Shown in pieces: positions 52,501-62,540 of a stretch of DNA of 64,000 nt (position 1 is its first letter; each line of letters begins with the position of its first letter). A program made the position numbers and the translations under genes. Origin of the DNA: Sellimonas caecigallum (GTDB lineage: Bacteria; Bacillota; Clostridia; Lachnospirales; Lachnospiraceae); assembly GCF_019754295.1 (NCBI RefSeq), contig NZ_VIRV01000009.1, forward strand, positions 33,428-97,427, read 5' to 3'. The notes under the pieces were generated by a model. It ran no database searches and was not told the DNA's origin. It saw nothing but the letters and a program-made list of their open reading frames with translations.

Positions 52501-53157
52501 TCAATGTATTTTATTCCTGATGCGTAAGCTTGCTTCTATGTGCATAATCCAATGTCTTGAAAACGGCATCTGAATCAGTCCTCGTATATCTTTATTGCAC
52601 CAATAATCAATCAACCAAATTGCATTCTCATCATTGCTTACGACATGTAACGATTTTAAGCATTCTTTTCTTTGTTCTGATACTTTCTTTTTCAATTCGG
52701 CATAAGACAGACTTTTGAGTATCTTTTCCGTACTTGCTTTTACCTCAAAAATGTAGGAATAAAGTTCTTTCAAATTAAGCTGCATTGAAAAATCTGCGAT
52801 CTGCTGTTTTACAAGTTCATTTCCCGTTGTTATGATTGGCGAATGAATCCGTTCCTGATAATTTCCTGTGCAAAATACCTGTTCGTCTTCGTTTATCAAA
52901 ATGTGCGCGACTATATCTTCGATCCGAAAGATATGCCAGATGGAATATGCAATGGTTTTGCTGTGATAACCGTCTGCATGTAAAAAAGGGATTGCATGGA
53001 ACTCTTCTCTATTTAATTCGCTATAGAATTCGGTTAAGACTTTCATTAGCCGGTTCCGCAGTTCAAACAATGTATCGATACCTGCCTCATAAGTATCTTT
53101 CTTCCTGATCTGTGCCTGCATTGCTTTGTTAAGTTCCGACCATTCCTTATTCATCAT
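52501..53157 (-). CDS. DinB/YfiT-like four-helix protein
   Basis: A 218-residue protein that looks like the DinB/YfiT metal-binding four-helix bundle: YHSKTIAYSIWHIFRIEDIV holds a His at the usual place, and HWIMHIEASLRIR lies near the C-terminus. These proteins are often thiol transferases for bacillithiol or mycothiol, or have unknown roles; the thiol is not known here. It stands alone between a terminator and tRNA-Leu. GGAGGAG precedes ATG at 53157. Confidence 0.6.
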   Translation of the reverse strand: MMNKEWSELNKAMQAQIRKKDTYEAGIDTLFELRNRLMKVLTEFYSELNREEFHAIPFLHADGYHSKTIAYSIWHIFRIEDIVAHILINEDEQVFCTGNYQERIHSPIITTGNELVKQQIADFSMQLNLKELYSYIFEVKASTEKILKSLSYAELKKKVSEQRKECLKSLHVVSNDENAIWLIDYWCNKDIRGLIQMPFSRHWIMHIEASLRIRNKIH

Positions 53158-53249
53158 CGCTCCTCCAAAAAACCCATTGGTTATTCCTTGCCGCTTTCCA
53201 GCCTTTGTCTACATCATCCTTACTGCCGTGCCATTGGTGCAAAAGTCAA

Positions 53250-53279
53250 AGAAAACCTCCGATAAATCAGAGGTTTTCT
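53250..53279 (-). terminator. Terminator after tRNA-Leu
   Basis: AGAAAACCTC and GAGGTTTTCT form a 10-bp stem, with TTTCTTTGAC after it on the minus strand, 38 nt downstream of the tRNA. Confidence 0.75.
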
Positions 53280-53316
53280 TCACGTCATCTGGTATCCAAC
53301 AGACACCCAAATATAA

Positions 53317-53399
53317 TGCCGGCGATGGGACTTGAACCCATACGTGGTTGCCCACAACAGATTTTGAGTCTGCCTCGTCTGCCATTCCGACACGCCGGC
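53317..53399 (-). tRNA. tRNA-Leu (anticodon CAA)
   Basis: On the minus strand the acceptor arm GCCGGCG pairs with CGCCGGC, the anticodon stem GCAGA/TCTGT encloses CTCAAAA (anticodon CAA, reads UUG), and a long variable arm (TGTGGGCAACCACG) precedes the T arm with GGTTCAAGTCC. The discriminator is A and CCA is not encoded. A single, 83-nt class II tRNA. Confidence 0.96.
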
Positions 53400-53402
53400 T
53401 TT

Positions 53403-53455
53403 CTTGGCTTTTACAAGCCAAGATTGATTATATCACACTGTTTTTTAATTTGCAA
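53403..53455 (-). promoter_or_regulatory. Promoter of tRNA-Leu with 5' hairpin
   Basis: Minus-strand TTGCAA (53450-53455), 17 nt, TATAAT (53427-53432). A perfect hairpin (CTTGGCTT-GTAA-AAGCCAAG, 53403-53422) lies at the expected start of the leader, 3 nt from the tRNA. It lies just after the lysA stop. Confidence 0.72.
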
Positions 53456-53458
53456 GAA

Positions 53459-54751
53459 CTATTTCCAAATTTTATGGGATTCCTCTATCAGCTGTCTCCC
53501 GATATCAAAACAGTCAAAAGTGGCAAAGTAGTCTGCCGGTGTCTCCGCGCGCCGGATCAGCTGTGCTGTTCCATCTTCTTTCAACAGGATTTCTGCCGAT
53601 TTCAGCTTTCCATTATAGTTATATCCCATAGAAAATCCATGTGCTCCGGTGTCATGGATCACGATGGTGTCCCCTATATCAATTTTCGGGAGCATCCGGT
53701 CAATGGCAAATTTATCATTGTTCTCACAAAGAGAGCCTGTGATGTCGTATTTATGGTCACAAGGCTCGTTCTCTTTTCCCATTACCGTAATGTGGTGATA
53801 CGCCCCGTACATGGCAGGGCGCATAAGGTTGACCGCGCATGCGTCCAGGCCGATATATTCTTTGTGCGTATGCTTTTCATGAATCGCAGTTGTGACAAGG
53901 CATCCGTATGGTCCCATCATAAAGCGCCCGAGTTCCGTGTAGATTGCCACATCTCCCATCCCTGCCGGGACAAGGACTTCTTCGTATACTTTTCGCACGC
54001 CCTCTCCGATGATTTTTATATCATTAGCCTTTTGTTCCGGGCGGTAAGGAATACCGATCCCACCGGAGAGATTGATGAATTTAATATGCGCGCCTGTCTC
54101 ATTTTGAAGTTTTACCGCCACCTCAAAAAGCACTTTGGCCAACATCGGATAGTACTCGTTTGTCACTGTATTGCTCGCCAGAAAAGCGTGGATGCCAAAT
54201 TCTTTTGCTCCTTTTTCTTTCAGGATCTGAAAGGCCTCAAAAATCTGTTCTGTTGTCATTCCGTATTTTGCATCTCCCGGATTATCCATGATGTCGTTGC
54301 TGATCTTGAAAAGGCCTCCCGGATTATATCTGCAGCTGATCGTCTCCGGTATGCGGCCGATGGTTTTTTCCAGAAAATCAATATGGGTAATATCGTCCAG
54401 ATTGATGATTGCCCCAAGCTTATCCGCCAGCTCATATTCTTTTGCCGGGGTAGCGTTGGATGAAAACATGATATCTTCCCCTTTGACTCCCATAGCGTCT
54501 GAGAGCATGAGTTCTGTAAAAGAAGAGCAGTCGCATCCGCATCCGTATTCTCTCAGAATCTGGATGAGAAACGGGTTCGGCGTGGCTTTTACCGCAAAAT
54601 ATTCCTTAAATCCCTTGTTCCAGGAGAACGCTTCTTTCAGTGCTTTCGCGTTTTCCCTGATCCCTTTCTCATCGTAAAGATGAAATGGTGTCGGAAATGT
54701 TTGGATGATCTCATCCAGCTTTTCTTTTGTCACAAATGTTTTCTTTTCCAT
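53459..54751 (-). CDS. lysA: Diaminopimelate decarboxylase
   Basis: A 430-residue fold-type III PLP enzyme that makes lysine from meso-diaminopimelate. PLP lysine is Lys55 in YFAVKATPNP; NLSGGIGIPY is the phosphate loop and GSLCENNDKFA carries the catalytic Cys. It starts 1 nt after the stop of a TrmB-type regulator. The length and the GSLCENNDK sequence fit LysA, but a related D-ornithine/lysine or carboxynorspermidine decarboxylase cannot be fully excluded from sequence alone. Confidence 0.87.
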   Translation of the reverse strand: MEKKTFVTKEKLDEIIQTFPTPFHLYDEKGIRENAKALKEAFSWNKGFKEYFAVKATPNPFLIQILREYGCGCDCSSFTELMLSDAMGVKGEDIMFSSNATPAKEYELADKLGAIINLDDITHIDFLEKTIGRIPETISCRYNPGGLFKISNDIMDNPGDAKYGMTTEQIFEAFQILKEKGAKEFGIHAFLASNTVTNEYYPMLAKVLFEVAVKLQNETGAHIKFINLSGGIGIPYRPEQKANDIKIIGEGVRKVYEEVLVPAGMGDVAIYTELGRFMMGPYGCLVTTAIHEKHTHKEYIGLDACAVNLMRPAMYGAYHHITVMGKENEPCDHKYDITGSLCENNDKFAIDRMLPKIDIGDTIVIHDTGAHGFSMGYNYNGKLKSAEILLKEDGTAQLIRRAETPADYFATFDCFDIGRQLIEESHKIWK

Positions 54752-54752
54752 C

Positions 54753-55457
54753 TTACTGTTCTCCTTCTGTCAATCTGATCAGTTTTATCTCGTTTGCCAT
54801 TGCTTCTTTGAACAATTCTGCAAAATTGCGCTGTCCCGAATAGACACATGTATTCTGGGTATCTTCCCCGAATTCCCCACTCAACACATACCTGGAATCC
54901 ACAATCATTCCAATCTGAGATTTCCGATCTTTTGTATGGTATACTTTCCCTGGATGATCGATTTCCATACAGTCTGTAATGAGAACTACTTTTTTGCCTT
55001 CTTCTGCTGTTTCTTTGACTGCCGGAAGGATTTCTTTCAAAAACTCTGCGTTTCCGGATACATACACTCTCTCCTCAGTGTCTTGAAGCAGCTTTCTTGC
55101 CTTGCCGAGAATCTGTTCTTTTCCTGTGATCGTAATATATCCGTCTTCCTCTTCTTTCCTTTCCGGAGCATGAAGCAAAATCCAGTCCTCTTCCCTTTTC
55201 AGCTGCTCGATCCGGTTCTCGCAAAACTCCTGAGGATCCACCGCCATATATTTCCGCGCTCCCGGCTCTTCCTCATACTGCGCAGCTCCCTTTTCCACCA
55301 ATGACGACAGAGCTCCATACACATTGGATCTGGAAATTCCTGTCATTTTGGCCGTCTCATAGCCGGTCTGCCTGCCATTTTTGAGAAGACATTCGTAGAT
55401 AGCCGCTTCTTGCCTTGTAAGATCAAATTTCATAATATGTTCTGTAAAACTTTCCAT
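54753..55457 (-). CDS. TrmB-family regulator
   Basis: A 234-residue regulator: an N-terminal winged helix (about 8-70; DLTRQEAAIYECLLKNGRQ, then MTGISRSNVYGALSSLVEKG) and a phospholipase D-like C-terminal domain (about 100-230) typical of TrmB proteins, many of which sense sugars. It is translated just before lysA. A palindrome overlaps its promoter. The effector is unknown; control of a lysine gene by TrmB would be uncommon. Confidence 0.8.
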   Translation of the reverse strand: MESFTEHIMKFDLTRQEAAIYECLLKNGRQTGYETAKMTGISRSNVYGALSSLVEKGAAQYEEEPGARKYMAVDPQEFCENRIEQLKREEDWILLHAPERKEEEDGYITITGKEQILGKARKLLQDTEERVYVSGNAEFLKEILPAVKETAEEGKKVVLITDCMEIDHPGKVYHTKDRKSQIGMIVDSRYVLSGEFGEDTQNTCVYSGQRNFAELFKEAMANEIKLIRLTEGEQ

Positions 55458-55489
55458 GTTCACTCCCCGCTTCCTCCTTAGTAGTTCTT

Positions 55490-55527
55490 TATAGTGATAC
55501 TATAGTCCCTTCCCCACAAAATGTCAA
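55490..55527 (-). promoter_or_regulatory. Promoter and palindromic operator of trmB-lysA
   Basis: Minus-strand TTGACA (55522-55527), 17 nt, TATAGT (55499-55504). A perfect inverted repeat TATAGT-GAT-ACTATA (55490-55504) overlaps the -10 box, so a bound regulator would block transcription. Confidence 0.8.
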
Positions 55528-55539
55528 GGCCAAGTTCGC

Positions 55540-55566
55540 AAAAAGGACATGCCTTCCGGCATGTCC
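55540..55566 (-). terminator. Terminator of pyk
   Basis: GGACATGCC and GGCATGTCC form a perfect stem (55545-55566) with TTTTTG after it on the minus strand, 7 nt from the pyk stop. Confidence 0.88.
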
Positions 55567-55573
55567 CGTATCA

Positions 55574-57010
55574 TCAATCAATGACAGCTATTCGCATCAT
55601 ATTGCTTCTTCCGTTGTTTGAAAACGCTCCGCTCTGTGCAGGCAGACCTGCTGTAAGTACAACGATATCTCCTGGTTCCACATATTGCTTTACTCTTACC
55701 ATCTCAATCGCATTTTCACACACATCTTCCATAGAATTGAGACGAATGGATTTGAGCGGACGGACTCCCCAGTAGATCTGCATTCTCCGGAGTGTGGCCT
55801 CATCCGGACTTACACCGACAACACATGCCTTTGGCTTAAACTTTGATACCACTTTTGCCGTTGCTCCTGACATCGTCGGCGCAACAATACATTTTGCGCT
55901 GAGATTTGCCGCCGTAGCTACCGCCGAAAATCCTATCGCGCTGGATATACTGCTGGTCCTATGTTTCTGGGCTTTCTTGAGCATTACTTCGTAATCGAGA
56001 TGGCTTTCCGTATTTTCCACGATCTGAACCATCATCTTCAGTGCCTCCACCGGATATTTTCCCTGTGCCGTCTCGCCGGAGAGCATGACCGCATCCGTCC
56101 CGTCGTAAACGGCGTTGGCTACGTCTGTCACTTCCGCACGGGTTGGACGAGGATTTCTTATCATGGAGTCCAGCATCTGTGTGGCCGTGATAACCGGTTT
56201 AAAATTGTCGTTGCATTTACGTATGATCTCTTTCTGAATATACGGCACTTCCTGAGCTGGAATTTCCACGCCCATATCTCCTCTTGCCACCATAATTCCG
56301 TCTGCACACCGGATGATCTCATCAATATTTTTGATTCCTTCCGCATTTTCAATCTTGGCGATAATCGGAATATACGGCGCTTTCAGCTCGCGAAGCCAGC
56401 TTCTGATTTCAATAATGCATTCTGCATTTCGCACAAAAGATGCAGCGATAAAATCGATTCCCTGTTCTACCCCAAATTTTAAATCTTCTCTGTCTTTTTC
56501 CGTGATAGCCGGGAGACGCACCGGAACATTCGGCACATTGACACCTTTTTTTTCGCCCAGTTCTCCTCCATTTAAAACTGTACAGACGATATCCGAACCA
56601 TGGATACTCTTTACATCCAATTCGATCAGCCCGTCATCAATCAAAATCTTTTTCCCAGGTGTGACATCTTCCGTGAGACCGCTGTATGTGATGGACACTC
56701 TTTTTTCGTCCCCTGTGATTTCTTCTGTCGTAAGGACAAAATCTCTGCCTTCCTCAAGCATTACTTTCTTTCCGTCTTTCAGTTTTCCTGTTCGGATCTC
56801 CGGACCTTTTGTGTCCAGAAGAATTGCAATCGGGAGATGCTCCTCTTCCCGGATCTTTTTCAGAAGATCCATTCGATATTTGTGTTCTTCATAATTGCCA
56901 TGGGAGAAGTTAAACCTGGCGATATCCATCCCGCTTTTTACCAGACTGCGCATAACGTTCTCGTCATTGGAATTTGGTCCCATTGTACAGACAATCTTCG
57001 TCTTTTTCAT
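55574..57010 (-). CDS. pyk: Pyruvate kinase
   Basis: A 478-residue glycolytic enzyme that makes ATP and pyruvate from phosphoenolpyruvate. Motifs: MKKTKIVCTMGPNSNDE, DIARFNFSHGNYEEH, IIAKIENAEGIKNID, MVARGDMGVEIPAQEVP and CNDNFKPVITATQMLDSM. It lacks the C-terminal PEP-utilizing extension of some Bacillus enzymes. It lies 31 nt after the rhomboid-like gene and ends in a strong terminator. Confidence 0.97.
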   Translation of the reverse strand: MKKTKIVCTMGPNSNDENVMRSLVKSGMDIARFNFSHGNYEEHKYRMDLLKKIREEEHLPIAILLDTKGPEIRTGKLKDGKKVMLEEGRDFVLTTEEITGDEKRVSITYSGLTEDVTPGKKILIDDGLIELDVKSIHGSDIVCTVLNGGELGEKKGVNVPNVPVRLPAITEKDREDLKFGVEQGIDFIAASFVRNAECIIEIRSWLRELKAPYIPIIAKIENAEGIKNIDEIIRCADGIMVARGDMGVEIPAQEVPYIQKEIIRKCNDNFKPVITATQMLDSMIRNPRPTRAEVTDVANAVYDGTDAVMLSGETAQGKYPVEALKMMVQIVENTESHLDYEVMLKKAQKHRTSSISSAIGFSAVATAANLSAKCIVAPTMSGATAKVVSKFKPKACVVGVSPDEATLRRMQIYWGVRPLKSIRLNSMEDVCENAIEMVRVKQYVEPGDIVVLTAGLPAQSGAFSNNGRSNMMRIAVID

Positions 57011-57041
57011 CTTTTCTTCCTCCTTTTTCTGCCTTTCCTCT

Positions 57042-57908
57042 CTACTTTACATGCTGGTGCGTAAACAGATGATCCTGACAGTACTCATAATTTCCATTGC
57101 ATTTGGAGCAATACCGAAACTCTAACTCCGGATGATCCAGTTCTGTTCGTCCGCAGACCGCGCACCGGTGTTTCGGGACACGTCCGTCTGCCTGAGCAGC
57201 ATAACGATTCTCCGTGCGCATCTTCTTTTTAAACTGCCGACTCCGTTTTTTCTGTCCCGGAGAATATTTTGCAAAGTTTCTGGAAGACAGATAAAATATA
57301 AAAAAGTTAAGAACTGAAATTCCCGCTGCCAGCGCATATACTTTATACGCACTGTTGACCCCTCCGTATGCAGGCAGAAACGCCTGGACGATGGTCCATA
57401 TAAAAAATGCTCCGTCCACCCATGCGAGCCACTTTGCCTTGACCGGGAGAATGAAAAAAAGCAGAAACTGCATGTCCGGATACAGCGCGGCAAACGCAAA
57501 AAACAGCGACAGATTGAGATATGTTGTGTTCAGCATGTAGACTGCACCGGTTAGCAGATAAATGACAATCGCGGCAAGCACATGAAACAGAACCCCTGCA
57601 AAAAAATACAAATTAAAACGGAACGCTCCCCACGTCTGTTCCAGGGCATTTCCAAGCATATAATAAAAATAAAGGGCAATTACCAGATATAATAAATTGT
57701 AAGAAGGGGGCTGAATCAAAAATGTCAAAATCCTCCAGATTTGCCCGTGCAAAATGGCCGATGCATCCAAGGATAAATACTGGATATAAAAATACGGATT
57801 GACATAATGCAGCACGAATCCGATCCCGTACAAAATGATAATGTAATACATCAGATTTGGGATCGCAAACCTGCCAAATCTGCGCTCCATTCTGGAAATC
57901 CAATTCAT
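57042..57908 (-). CDS. Rhomboid-like membrane protein with C-terminal zinc ribbon
   Basis: A 288-residue protein with about six membrane helices of rhomboid-like arrangement (MYYIIILYGIGFVLHYVNPY, ILHGQIWRILTFLIQPPSYN, GNALEQTWGAFRFNLYF). The catalytic GxSG motif of active rhomboids is absent where NTTYLNLSLFFAF stands, so it is probably not a protease. The tail has CAVC at 249-252, CSKC at 267-270 and Cys277, a zinc-ribbon pattern. ATG at 57908 follows AAGGAG. It precedes pyk in the same unit. Confidence 0.7.
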   Translation of the reverse strand: MNWISRMERRFGRFAIPNLMYYIIILYGIGFVLHYVNPYFYIQYLSLDASAILHGQIWRILTFLIQPPSYNLLYLVIALYFYYMLGNALEQTWGAFRFNLYFFAGVLFHVLAAIVIYLLTGAVYMLNTTYLNLSLFFAFAALYPDMQFLLFFILPVKAKWLAWVDGAFFIWTIVQAFLPAYGGVNSAYKVYALAAGISVLNFFIFYLSSRNFAKYSPGQKKRSRQFKKKMRTENRYAAQADGRVPKHRCAVCGRTELDHPELEFRYCSKCNGNYEYCQDHLFTHQHVK

Positions 57909-57936
57909 AAAGTCTCTCCTTTCATATACGGTTCCC

Positions 57937-57965
57937 ATTGTATCGTCTGGCCGTATATTTGTCAA
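57937..57965 (-). promoter_or_regulatory. Promoter of the rhomboid-like gene and pyk
   Basis: Minus-strand TTGACA (57960-57965), 17 nt, TACAAT (57937-57942), 29 nt before the ATG at 57908. Confidence 0.82.
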
Positions 57966-58015
57966 TGTACTTCTTGGAGTTTACAAGAAATTTACTCTTC
58001 CTTTATAATATTTTA

Positions 58016-58044
58016 TTGTATCTTGTATTGTTTTGTCGTATAAT
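58016..58044 (+). promoter_or_regulatory. Promoter of the large BadF/HgdB-type gene
   Basis: TATAAT (58039-58044) with TTGTAT (58016-58021) at 17 nt, about 70 nt upstream of ATG 58115. The leader is AT-rich. Confidence 0.6.
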
Positions 58045-58114
58045 ATATCGTTGTTGCAAAACACATATAATTAGGTAGAAATTTTTTCCTACAAACAGCA
58101 AAGGAGTATCACAT

Positions 58115-61100
58115 ATGAGTCAAAAGGATTTATTTACACTGGGAATTGACATTGGTTCCACAACTGTCAAGATTGCTGTCCTGGACGAACAGAATGAACT
58201 CTTGTTTTCAGATTATGAACGTCATTATGCCAATATTCAGGAAACCCTTTCTGATCTTTTGGGAAGAGCTGTGTATAAACTTGGAGCTATCCATGTCTCT
58301 CCTGTCATTACAGGAAGCGGTGGACTTACGCTGGCCAAACATCTGGGCACGCCGTTTGTCCAGGAGGTCATCGCAGTCTCCACGGCTCTGCAGGACTATG
58401 CGCCTCAGACTGATGTAGCGATCGAACTTGGCGGGGAAGATGCCAAGATTATCTACTTCGAAAATGGAAATGTAGAGCAGCGTATGAATGGGATCTGCGC
58501 CGGAGGAACCGGTTCTTTCATCGATCAGATGGCCTCTCTTCTGCAGACAGATGCCACCGGCCTGAATGAATACGCGAAAAACTATAAAGCGATCTATGAT
58601 ATCGCCGCACGCTGCGGCGTGTTTGCAAAGACGGACATCCAGCCTCTCATCAATGACGGGGCTGCAAAGGAAGACCTTGCCGCTTCCATCTTTCAGGCGG
58701 TCGTCAACCAGACGATCAGCGGCCTTGCCTGCGGCAAACCAATCCGCGGACATGTAGCCTTCCTCGGCGGTCCTCTTCACTTTTTGTCGGAACTGCGCCA
58801 GTCATTCATCCGGACACTGAAGCTGGATGACGAGCACACGATCGCTCCTAAAAACTCCCATCTTTTTGCAGCGGTCGGATCTGCGTTAAACTCCAAACGG
58901 GATCTTGACATCCCGATCATGGAACTGCAGAAACGTCTTGCAAACCATATTGAGATGGATTTCGAGGTGGAGCGCCTGGAACCTTTGTTTGCTTCTGAAA
59001 AGGACTATACAGAATTCAAGGAACGCCACGAAAAGCATCAAGTACCAGTGGGAGATCTCGCCACATACAAAGGCAATGTATATCTCGGTATCGATGCCGG
59101 ATCGACCACTACAAAAGCAGCTCTCGTAGGCGAGGACGGTACACTTCTTTATTCTTTCTATCATGGGAACGAAGGAGATCCCCTTGCCACGACCATTACT
59201 GCTATCAAAGATATCTATTCCAAACTTCCGGAAGGAGCTAGAATCGCCTATTCTTGTTCCACTGGTTACGGGGAAGCTCTTATGAAGGCCGCTTTTCTCC
59301 TGGATGAAGGGGAAGTGGAGACAGTGTCCCATTACTATGCTGCCGCTTTCTTTGAACCGGAAGTAGACTGCATTTTGGATATCGGCGGCCAGGACATGAA
59401 ATGTATCAAGATCAAAAACCACACGGTTGACAGCGTACAGCTCAACGAGGCCTGCTCTTCCGGCTGCGGTTCTTTCATTGAAACTTTCGCGAAATCACTG
59501 AATTACACGGTCGAAGATTTTGCAGATGAAGCCCTCTACGCAAGGCACCCGATCGATCTTGGCACACGATGTACCGTGTTTATGAATTCCAAAGTAAAGC
59601 AGGCGCAGAAAGAAGGCGCATCTGTCGCCGACATTTCTGCCGGGCTTGCCTACTCGGTCATCAAAAATGCGCTCTTTAAGGTCATCAAAGTATCAGATGC
59701 CTCAGAACTTGGAAAAAATATTGTCGTACAGGGTGGTACCTTCTATAACAATGCGGTTCTGCGCAGCTTTGAAAAGATTGCCAACTGCCAGGCTGTGCGT
59801 CCGGACATCGCCGGAATCATGGGGGCATTTGGTGCCGCGCTCATTGCACGCGAAAGATATCACTCTTGTGACTGTAAAGAAACGACGATGCTCCCGATTG
59901 AGGAGATCGAAAATCTTACATACGAAACATCCATGGCCAAATGTCAGCGCTGCGCCAACCACTGCCGCTTGACGATCAACAAATTTACCGGTGGAAGACG
60001 GTTTATTACCGGAAACCGTTGTGAACGTGGTCTTGGAAAGGAAAAGACAAACACGGATATCCCAAACCTGTTTGAATACAAGAACAACCGTTACTTCGGC
60101 TACAAGCCGCTGGCAAAAGAAGATGCGCCACGAGGAACTATCGGTCTTGCCCGAGTACTCAACATGTATGAAGATTATCCACTCTGGTTTACATTCTTTA
60201 CAGAACTTGGATTCTCTGTTGTGCTCTCTCCTCCTTCCACCCGGAAGATCTATGAGCTGGGCATCGAATCCATCCCAAGTGAATCCGAATGTTATCCGGC
60301 CAAGCTTGCACACGGGCATGTGGAATGGCTGATCCAGCAAGGCGTAGATCGGATCTTTTATCCTTGCATTCCATATGAACGCAACGAGTTCCCGGATGCA
60401 AACAACCATTATAACTGTCCGATCGTAACATCATATGCGGAAAACATCAAAAACAATATGGATGAGATCATCCACGGCAAAGTAGATTTCATGAATCCTT
60501 TCCTTGCTCTTTCAAGCGAAGAGATTCTTACTACACGGCTGATTCAGATTTTCGGAGAAAAATTTGGCATCCCGGAATCAGAAATTCGAGCTGCCGCCCA
60601 CAAAGGGTGGGAAGAGCTTACCCACTGCCGGGAAGATGTCCGCAAAAAAGGCGAACAAACACTCGCTTATCTTGAGAAAACGGGAAGACATGGGATTGTG
60701 CTGGCCGGAAGACCATATCACTATGATCCTGAAGTAAACCACGGGATACCGGAGCTTATTACTTCCTATGGTATTGCGGTTCTGACAGAAGATGCTGTCT
60801 CCCACTTAAATCCGGTAGAACGTCCACTTAACGTCATGGATCAATGGATGTACCATTCCCGTCTGTACGCCGCAGCAAATTACGTAAAGACGACAGAAAA
60901 CCTGGATCTCATCCAGCTGAATTCTTTTGGCTGCGGTCTGGATGCCGTCACTACCGATGAGGTGGCCGACATCCTGACAGGTTCCGGTAAAATCTATACC
61001 TCCCTGAAGATCGACGAGGTTAATAACCTGGGTGCCGCAAGAATCCGGATCCGTTCTCTTCTTGCCGCCATCCGTGTGCGGGATTCCAAGAAGGAAAAGC

Positions 61101-62386
61101 GGGAAATCCACTCTGCGGCTATTGAAAAAGTACCGTTTACCAAAGAAATGAAAGAACAGTACACCATCCTCTGTCCGCAGATGTCTCCGATCCACTTTGA
61201 TCTCATCGAACCAGCCTTCCAGGCTTCTGGCTATAAGATCCAAGTGCTCCCAAATGACAATAAGGACGCGGTCAATGTGGGGCTCAAATATGTAAATAAC
61301 GATGCCTGCTATCCATCTCTGATGGTTGTAGGACAGATTATGGAGGCTATCCTTTCCGGAAAATATGACACCGATAAACTGGCTGTCATCATTTCCCAGA
61401 CCGGCGGCGGATGCCGTGCTTCCAACTATATCGGTTTCATCCGAAGGGCTCTGAAAAAAGCCGGTTACAGCCATATCCCGGTTATCTCCATCAACTTAAG
61501 CGGTCTGGAGAAAAATCCTGGATTTAAGATCACTCCAATGCTGGCACTGCGTGGTGTGTATGCAGCTGTACTGGGCGATATCTTTATGCGTTGTCTCTAT
61601 CGGGTTCGTCCGTATGAATCTGAACCAGGTTCAGCGAATGCGTTGTACGAAAAATGGGCAGCTGTCTGCCGGAAATTTGTCTCTGAAGGATATCCTTCCA
61701 GACGTCGGTTCAAAAAACTTTGCCGTCAGATTATCCATGACTTTGACACACTTCCGATCACGGATGTGAAAAAGCCACGCGTGGGAGTTGTAGGGGAAAT
61801 CCTCGTCAAGTTCCTTCCGGCAGCAAACAATTACCTTGTGGAACTTTTGGAACACGAAGGTGCAGAAGCAGTCGTTCCAGATCTTGTGGACTTCCTTCTG
61901 TACTGTTTCTACAATTCCAATTTCAAGCATACCCACCTGGGCATGAAAAAGTCATCTGCAAGGCTCGCAAACCTTGGGATCAAGGTTATCGAATGGTTCC
62001 GGAAACCTGCTGTACATGCATATAAGCAGAGCGAGCGGTTTACACCGCCATCCTCAATCCAGCATCTTGCATCCATGGCAAAGGAGATTGTCTCTCTTGG
62101 AAATCAGACTGGGGAAGGATGGTTCTTAACCGGAGAAATGCTGGAACTTATAGAGACTGGAGCAAAAAATATCGTCTGTACACAGCCGTTTGCATGTCTT
62201 CCAAACCACGTAGTCGGAAAAGGCGTCATCAAGGAGCTTCGGCGGCTCCATCCAGAATCCAATATTGTCGCTATCGACTATGACCCGGGCGCAAGTGAGG
62301 TAAATCAGCTGAACCGAATCAAGCTGATGCTCTCCACTGCAAACAAAAACCTTGAAAAAGAACTTCAGGCTCAGCAAGCAGAATAA
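58115..62386 (+). CDS. Giant BadF/BadG/BcrA/BcrD ATPase - DUF2229 - HgdB-like fusion
   Basis: A 1423-residue Fe-S protein. Two BadF/HgdC-type ATPase units lie in tandem: 5-260 ([37 protein letters not shown]) and 321-590 ([36 protein letters not shown]). Each keeps both Cys that hold the shared [4Fe-4S] cluster in HgdC dimers. A Cys knot follows (KCQRCANHC from Cys610, then NRCERG), then DUF2229 and HgdB-like parts with [34 protein letters not shown] and QPFACLP. Relatives use ATP to push electrons at very low potential, as in 2-hydroxyacyl-CoA dehydratase activation and double-cubane cluster proteins. The substrate of this fused group is unknown. GGAG lies 8 nt before ATG at 58115. It stands alone. 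Confidence 0.88.
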   Translation: MSQKDLFTLGIDIGSTTVKIAVLDEQNELLFSDYERHYANIQETLSDLLGRAVYKLGAIHVSPVITGSGGLTLAKHLGTPFVQEVIAVSTALQDYAPQTDVAIELGGEDAKIIYFENGNVEQRMNGICAGGTGSFIDQMASLLQTDATGLNEYAKNYKAIYDIAARCGVFAKTDIQPLINDGAAKEDLAASIFQAVVNQTISGLACGKPIRGHVAFLGGPLHFLSELRQSFIRTLKLDDEHTIAPKNSHLFAAVGSALNSKRDLDIPIMELQKRLANHIEMDFEVERLEPLFASEKDYTEFKERHEKHQVPVGDLATYKGNVYLGIDAGSTTTKAALVGEDGTLLYSFYHGNEGDPLATTITAIKDIYSKLPEGARIAYSCSTGYGEALMKAAFLLDEGEVETVSHYYAAAFFEPEVDCILDIGGQDMKCIKIKNHTVDSVQLNEACSSGCGSFIETFAKSLNYTVEDFADEALYARHPIDLGTRCTVFMNSKVKQAQKEGASVADISAGLAYSVIKNALFKVIKVSDASELGKNIVVQGGTFYNNAVLRSFEKIANCQAVRPDIAGIMGAFGAALIARERYHSCDCKETTMLPIEEIENLTYETSMAKCQRCANHCRLTINKFTGGRRFITGNRCERGLGKEKTNTDIPNLFEYKNNRYFGYKPLAKEDAPRGTIGLARVLNMYEDYPLWFTFFTELGFSVVLSPPSTRKIYELGIESIPSESECYPAKLAHGHVEWLIQQGVDRIFYPCIPYERNEFPDANNHYNCPIVTSYAENIKNNMDEIIHGKVDFMNPFLALSSEEILTTRLIQIFGEKFGIPESEIRAAAHKGWEELTHCREDVRKKGEQTLAYLEKTGRHGIVLAGRPYHYDPEVNHGIPELITSYGIAVLTEDAVSHLNPVERPLNVMDQWMYHSRLYAAANYVKTTENLDLIQLNSFGCGLDAVTTDEVADILTGSGKIYTSLKIDEVNNLGAARIRIRSLLAAIRVRDSKKEKREIHSAAIEKVPFTKEMKEQYTILCPQMSPIHFDLIEPAFQASGYKIQVLPNDNKDAVNVGLKYVNNDACYPSLMVVGQIMEAILSGKYDTDKLAVIISQTGGGCRASNYIGFIRRALKKAGYSHIPVISINLSGLEKNPGFKITPMLALRGVYAAVLGDIFMRCLYRVRPYESEPGSANALYEKWAAVCRKFVSEGYPSRRRFKKLCRQIIHDFDTLPITDVKKPRVGVVGEILVKFLPAANNYLVELLEHEGAEAVVPDLVDFLLYCFYNSNFKHTHLGMKKSSARLANLGIKVIEWFRKPAVHAYKQSERFTPPSSIQHLASMAKEIVSLGNQTGEGWFLTGEMLELIETGAKNIVCTQPFACLPNHVVGKGVIKELRRLHPESNIVAIDYDPGASEVNQLNRIKLMLSTANKNLEKELQAQQAE

Positions 62387-62412
62387 ATAGAATAAATATA
62401 GTTCATTATCTC

Positions 62413-62444
62413 GCTGTCCGGCTCAATGCCGGGCAGCATTTTTT
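62413..62444 (+). terminator. Terminator of the large ATPase gene
   Basis: GCTGTCCGGC and GCCGGGCAGC enclose TCAAT and run into ATTTTTTATT, 27 nt after the stop. Confidence 0.88.
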
Positions 62445-62471
62445 ATTGGATTTTCCATTTTTATGATGCAA

Positions 62472-62526
62472 TAAAAAAACTCCCTCCAGGAATGACAGTT
62501 TTCTAAAACTGCCGCTCCGGAGGGAG
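62472..62526 (-). terminator. Terminator of the aminotransferase gene
   Basis: On the minus strand CTCCCTCC pairs with GGAGGGAG, with a second inner stem CAGTTTT/AAAACTG, and is followed by TTTTTTTATTG. Confidence 0.88.
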
Positions 62527-62540
62527 CTTTTACAGATGCT

